A DNA stretch of 64,000 nt from Halochromatium roseum (GTDB lineage: Bacteria > Pseudomonadota > Gammaproteobacteria > Chromatiales > Chromatiaceae): positions 95,294-159,293 of the forward strand of contig NZ_NHSH01000042.1 in NCBI RefSeq assembly GCF_016653315.1, read 5' to 3'. Of the stretch, positions 61,842 to 64,000 are shown in pieces. Position numbers and translations under genes: made by a program. Each line of letters begins with the position of its first letter. Within the stretch, counting starts at the first letter, position 1. Under the pieces are notes generated by a model. The model saw only the letters and a list, made by a program, of their open reading frames with translations, ran no database searches and was not told the origin of the DNA.

Positions 61842-63827
61842 TCATTCGGCAATCGGCACCAGCTGTTCAATCAGCAGTTGCGGGCTGCGCAGGCCGCGGT
61901 AGTCGTTCACATCAAGGCGGTAGGCGATCTGGGCGCGGGTGGCTCCGCGCGGATGCTGATCAGCGAGGTTGAAGCCGATGGCCTCGAGCGGTGGGCCTTG
62001 GGCCGGGCGCACGCGGAGCTTGAGATGGCGGTCTTTGAGCAGGCGCGGGGCGCTGATCTCGAACAGGCCGTCGAACAGCGGCTCGCTGAAACCCTTGCCC
62101 CAAGGCGCGGCCAGGCGTAGGGCCTCGGCAGTAGGTAGGGTGAGCAGTGCTGGGCCGAGGGCACCGTCGGAGTGCAGCACTGGGATGGTTGGCTCGGGTC
62201 CGAGTGCTTCGCTGACCGCGTCGGCAAAGGCCTGCTTGAAGGGCTCGAGTGCTTCACGCGGGAGACTCAGGCCGGCGGCCATGGCATGTCCGCCGAAGCG
62301 GGTGATGAGTCCGGGATGGGCATGATCAACAGCGGCCAGGCAGTCGCGCAGATGCAGCCCCTCAATGGAGCGCGCGGAGCCCTTGAGCAGGCCGTCGCCG
62401 CCGACAGCAAAGGCGATCACCGGGCGTTGGCAACGCTCGCGCACGCGCGCGGCGAGGATGCCGACGACGCCCTCGTGCCAGTCCTCAGCGAACAGGCAGA
62501 GGCCGGCCTCGAGTCCGCCTTTGCGGCGTCCGCCTGCGCGCGTGGCGCTCGCTCGCTCCGAGTGTTCAGCTGCAGGCCGATCAGCATGCCTAGCGCCGGC
62601 GCCATCGGCGCTCCCGGCGTCGGCGTTTGCTTCGCTTGCATGCTTTGCATCGGCATTCGCTGCATCGGCGTCGCCCGTCTCGACAGCGAGCATTGCGTCC
62701 TGCTCGGCGAGGATCTCGGCGATGAGACGCGCGGCGTCGAGGCCCATGCTGTGGGTGAGGGCGCGGCGTTCTTGGTTGAGGGCCTGCAGCCGCTGGGCAA
62801 GGCGCATCGCCTCGATTGGCTTATCGGTGACCAGGCAGGCGATGCCGGCACTCATGTCCTCGAGACGACCGGCGGCATTCAGGCGCGGTGCGGCGGCAAA
62901 GCCGAGATCACGGGCGCTCGTGCGCGTTAGATCGACACCAGCGATCTCGAGCAGCGCGCGCAGACCCGGTCGGCAATGCCCGGCGCGGATGCGGCGGAGA
63001 CCCTGCTCGACCAGGATGCGGTTATTGGCATCGAGCGTCACCACATCGGCGACGGTGCCAAGGGCGACTAGGTCAAGCAGTTCAGCAAGATTGGGCTCGC
63101 TGCGATGTCCCTGGAACCAGCCACGACGCCGCAGTTCAGCACGGGTGGCGATGAGCAGGTAGAACATGACCCCAACCCCGGCCAGGTGCTTGCTGGGGAA
63201 GGGGCAGCCGGGCTGATTGGGGTTGACCAAGGCGGCGGCCTCGGGCAGCTCGGGGCCGGGCAGGTGGTGGTCGGTGATCAATACCGGCAGACCGAGTTCG
63301 CGGGCGCGTGCCACGCCGGCATGGCTGGCGATGCCATTGTCGACGGTGATGAGTAGATCGGGCCGGCGCTCGGCGGCGATATCCACCACGGCGGGGCTGA
63401 GTCCGTAGCCTTGGGCGAAGCGGCTCGGCACAAGAAAATCGAGCGGACCGGCGCCGAGCGCGCGCAGGCCGAGCAGGGCCACCGCGGTGCCAGTGGCACC
63501 ATCGGCATCGTAATCGCCGACGATGAGCAGTGGGCGCTGGGCTTGGATGTGATCGGCCAGCAAGGCGGCAGCGGGATCGACGCCGAGCAGTTGGCTGACC
63601 GGATGCAGGGCGCTGAGGCGATGATCCAGGCCGCCGTCGAGCCCGCGATGGCGATAGAGCCGTGTGAGCAGATCGTCGAGCCGATGCAGGGGTTGTTCGG
63701 CCCCTGGCGGACGTTGAATCGGGCGAATTGCAACCTGGGGTGAGGTCGGCGTTGTGCCGGCCCGCTGGCTAGGGCTGCGAGTGGGTTTGGGCCTAGTGGG
63801 ATTGGACGACGGGTTGGAAGCTGACAT
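61842..63827 (-). CDS. recJ: Single-stranded-DNA exonuclease RecJ
   Basis: 661 residues, longer than usual (about 570). DHH motifs: LIVGDYDADGATGTAVALLGLRALG, LLITVDNGIASHAGV, LITDHHLPG, NPNQPGCPF, VALGTVADVVTL, and DHHA1 FGGHAMAAGLSL near 530. It degrades single-stranded DNA 5' to 3' in recombination and mismatch repair. The extra length comes from a low-complexity Ala/Asp/Ser insert (about residues 385-440, ADAANADAKHASEANADAG) between the DHH and DHHA1 halves. The DNA just before its stop (61800-61835) contains CTCACCACTC strings like the array at pcl. Confidence 0.96.
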   Translation of the reverse strand: MSASNPSSNPTRPKPTRSPSQRAGTTPTSPQVAIRPIQRPPGAEQPLHRLDDLLTRLYRHRGLDGGLDHRLSALHPVSQLLGVDPAAALLADHIQAQRPLLIVGDYDADGATGTAVALLGLRALGAGPLDFLVPSRFAQGYGLSPAVVDIAAERRPDLLITVDNGIASHAGVARARELGLPVLITDHHLPGPELPEAAALVNPNQPGCPFPSKHLAGVGVMFYLLIATRAELRRRGWFQGHRSEPNLAELLDLVALGTVADVVTLDANNRILVEQGLRRIRAGHCRPGLRALLEIAGVDLTRTSARDLGFAAAPRLNAAGRLEDMSAGIACLVTDKPIEAMRLAQRLQALNQERRALTHSMGLDAARLIAEILAEQDAMLAVETGDADAANADAKHASEANADAGSADGAGARHADRPAAEHSERASATRAGGRRKGGLEAGLCLFAEDWHEGVVGILAARVRERCQRPVIAFAVGGDGLLKGSARSIEGLHLRDCLAAVDHAHPGLITRFGGHAMAAGLSLPREALEPFKQAFADAVSEALGPEPTIPVLHSDGALGPALLTLPTAEALRLAAPWGKGFSEPLFDGLFEISAPRLLKDRHLKLRVRPAQGPPLEAIGFNLADQHPRGATRAQIAYRLDVNDYRGLRSPQLLIEQLVPIAE

Positions 63828-64000
63828 TGGTTGAGAAGACTAGCATGAAGCTAGCATGAAGCGTTCGGTGACTCGAAGCTGTCGAGATTTATAGATAGAG
63901 CTACCGCGCGCTGTAGCTGCCATGATGGTATTGCAGCTTGCACCTCAGCAATCGAGTAGCCATGTCAGGCAGATGTATTTATGCCGATTTCGACCCTTGC
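63828..64000. other. Upstream region of recJ
   Basis: Contains a doubled 11-bp unit (CTAGCATGAAG, 63841-63863). A plus-strand ATG at 63981 (MPISTL) could begin a gene leaving the window, but 20 bases are too few to judge. No promoter assigned. Confidence 0.4.

Noticed and set aside
1..64000. Insertion sequences or prophage
   Set aside because: No transposase, integrase or phage structural gene was found; repeats seen are short and non-coding or in linkers.

Overview
The window looks like the chromosome of a GC-rich purple sulfur gammaproteobacterium (Chromatiaceae-like). This rests on gene content: a BciB-type 8-vinyl chlorophyllide reductase, a DsrC-family sulfur carrier next to a DUF302 protein and a Gly/Tyr-rich sulfur-globule-like secreted protein, hydrogenase maturation genes hypA and hypB, and a photoactive-yellow-protein/bacteriophytochrome hybrid receptor. 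No phage, insertion sequence or CRISPR array was seen.

Layout. 0-7 kb: 3' truncated gshB, an adaptor/TolC-like pair without a pump, polA, rsmE and a DUF423 protein, all on the minus strand. 7-11 kb: dsrC-like, DUF302, sulfur-globule-like, hypB and hypA (minus), then tRNA-Lys. 11-18 kb: a MotB/MotA-like pair, tRNA-Glu, and pcnB-folK-panB-panC-panD (plus). 18-21 kb: glgA and zwf, divergent. 21-27 kb: a likely operon of a PYP-phytochrome-GGDEF-EAL receptor, a coumarate:CoA-ligase-like enzyme and a heme oxygenase, so one receptor with candidate makers for both of its chromophores. 27-41.5 kb: two large membrane-bound LOV-PAS-GAF histidine kinases flanking a CheB, an OmpR-type regulator and a REC-EAL protein. 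41.5-50 kb: a chemotaxis-type operon (STAS, CheA-REC, MCP, CheW, CheB, CheR). 50-64 kb: pgi, a cNMP-binding protein, a SUMF1-fold membrane protein, HIT, MFS, SRPBCC and HDOD-GGDEF proteins, a BatD-like protein, bciB and recJ.

The 21-50 kb stretch reads as a sensory hub. Predicted inputs are blue light (PYP, two LOV domains) and red/far-red light (bilin). Predicted outputs are c-di-GMP turnover (GGDEF, EAL, REC-EAL), transcription (OmpR type) and a Che-type array. The wiring between them is inferred from adjacency only.

Two sequence-level features cut across the annotation. First, an approximately 55-bp intergenic repeat with a conserved small hairpin occurs six times, always in the plus orientation, and twice supplies the stop codon of the neighbouring gene. 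Second, many short tandem repeats (7-21 bp units, 2-6 copies) sit at gene ends, between genes, or as low-complexity inserts inside genes. One 7-bp array fills the ppd-pcl junction and contains the assigned pcl start.
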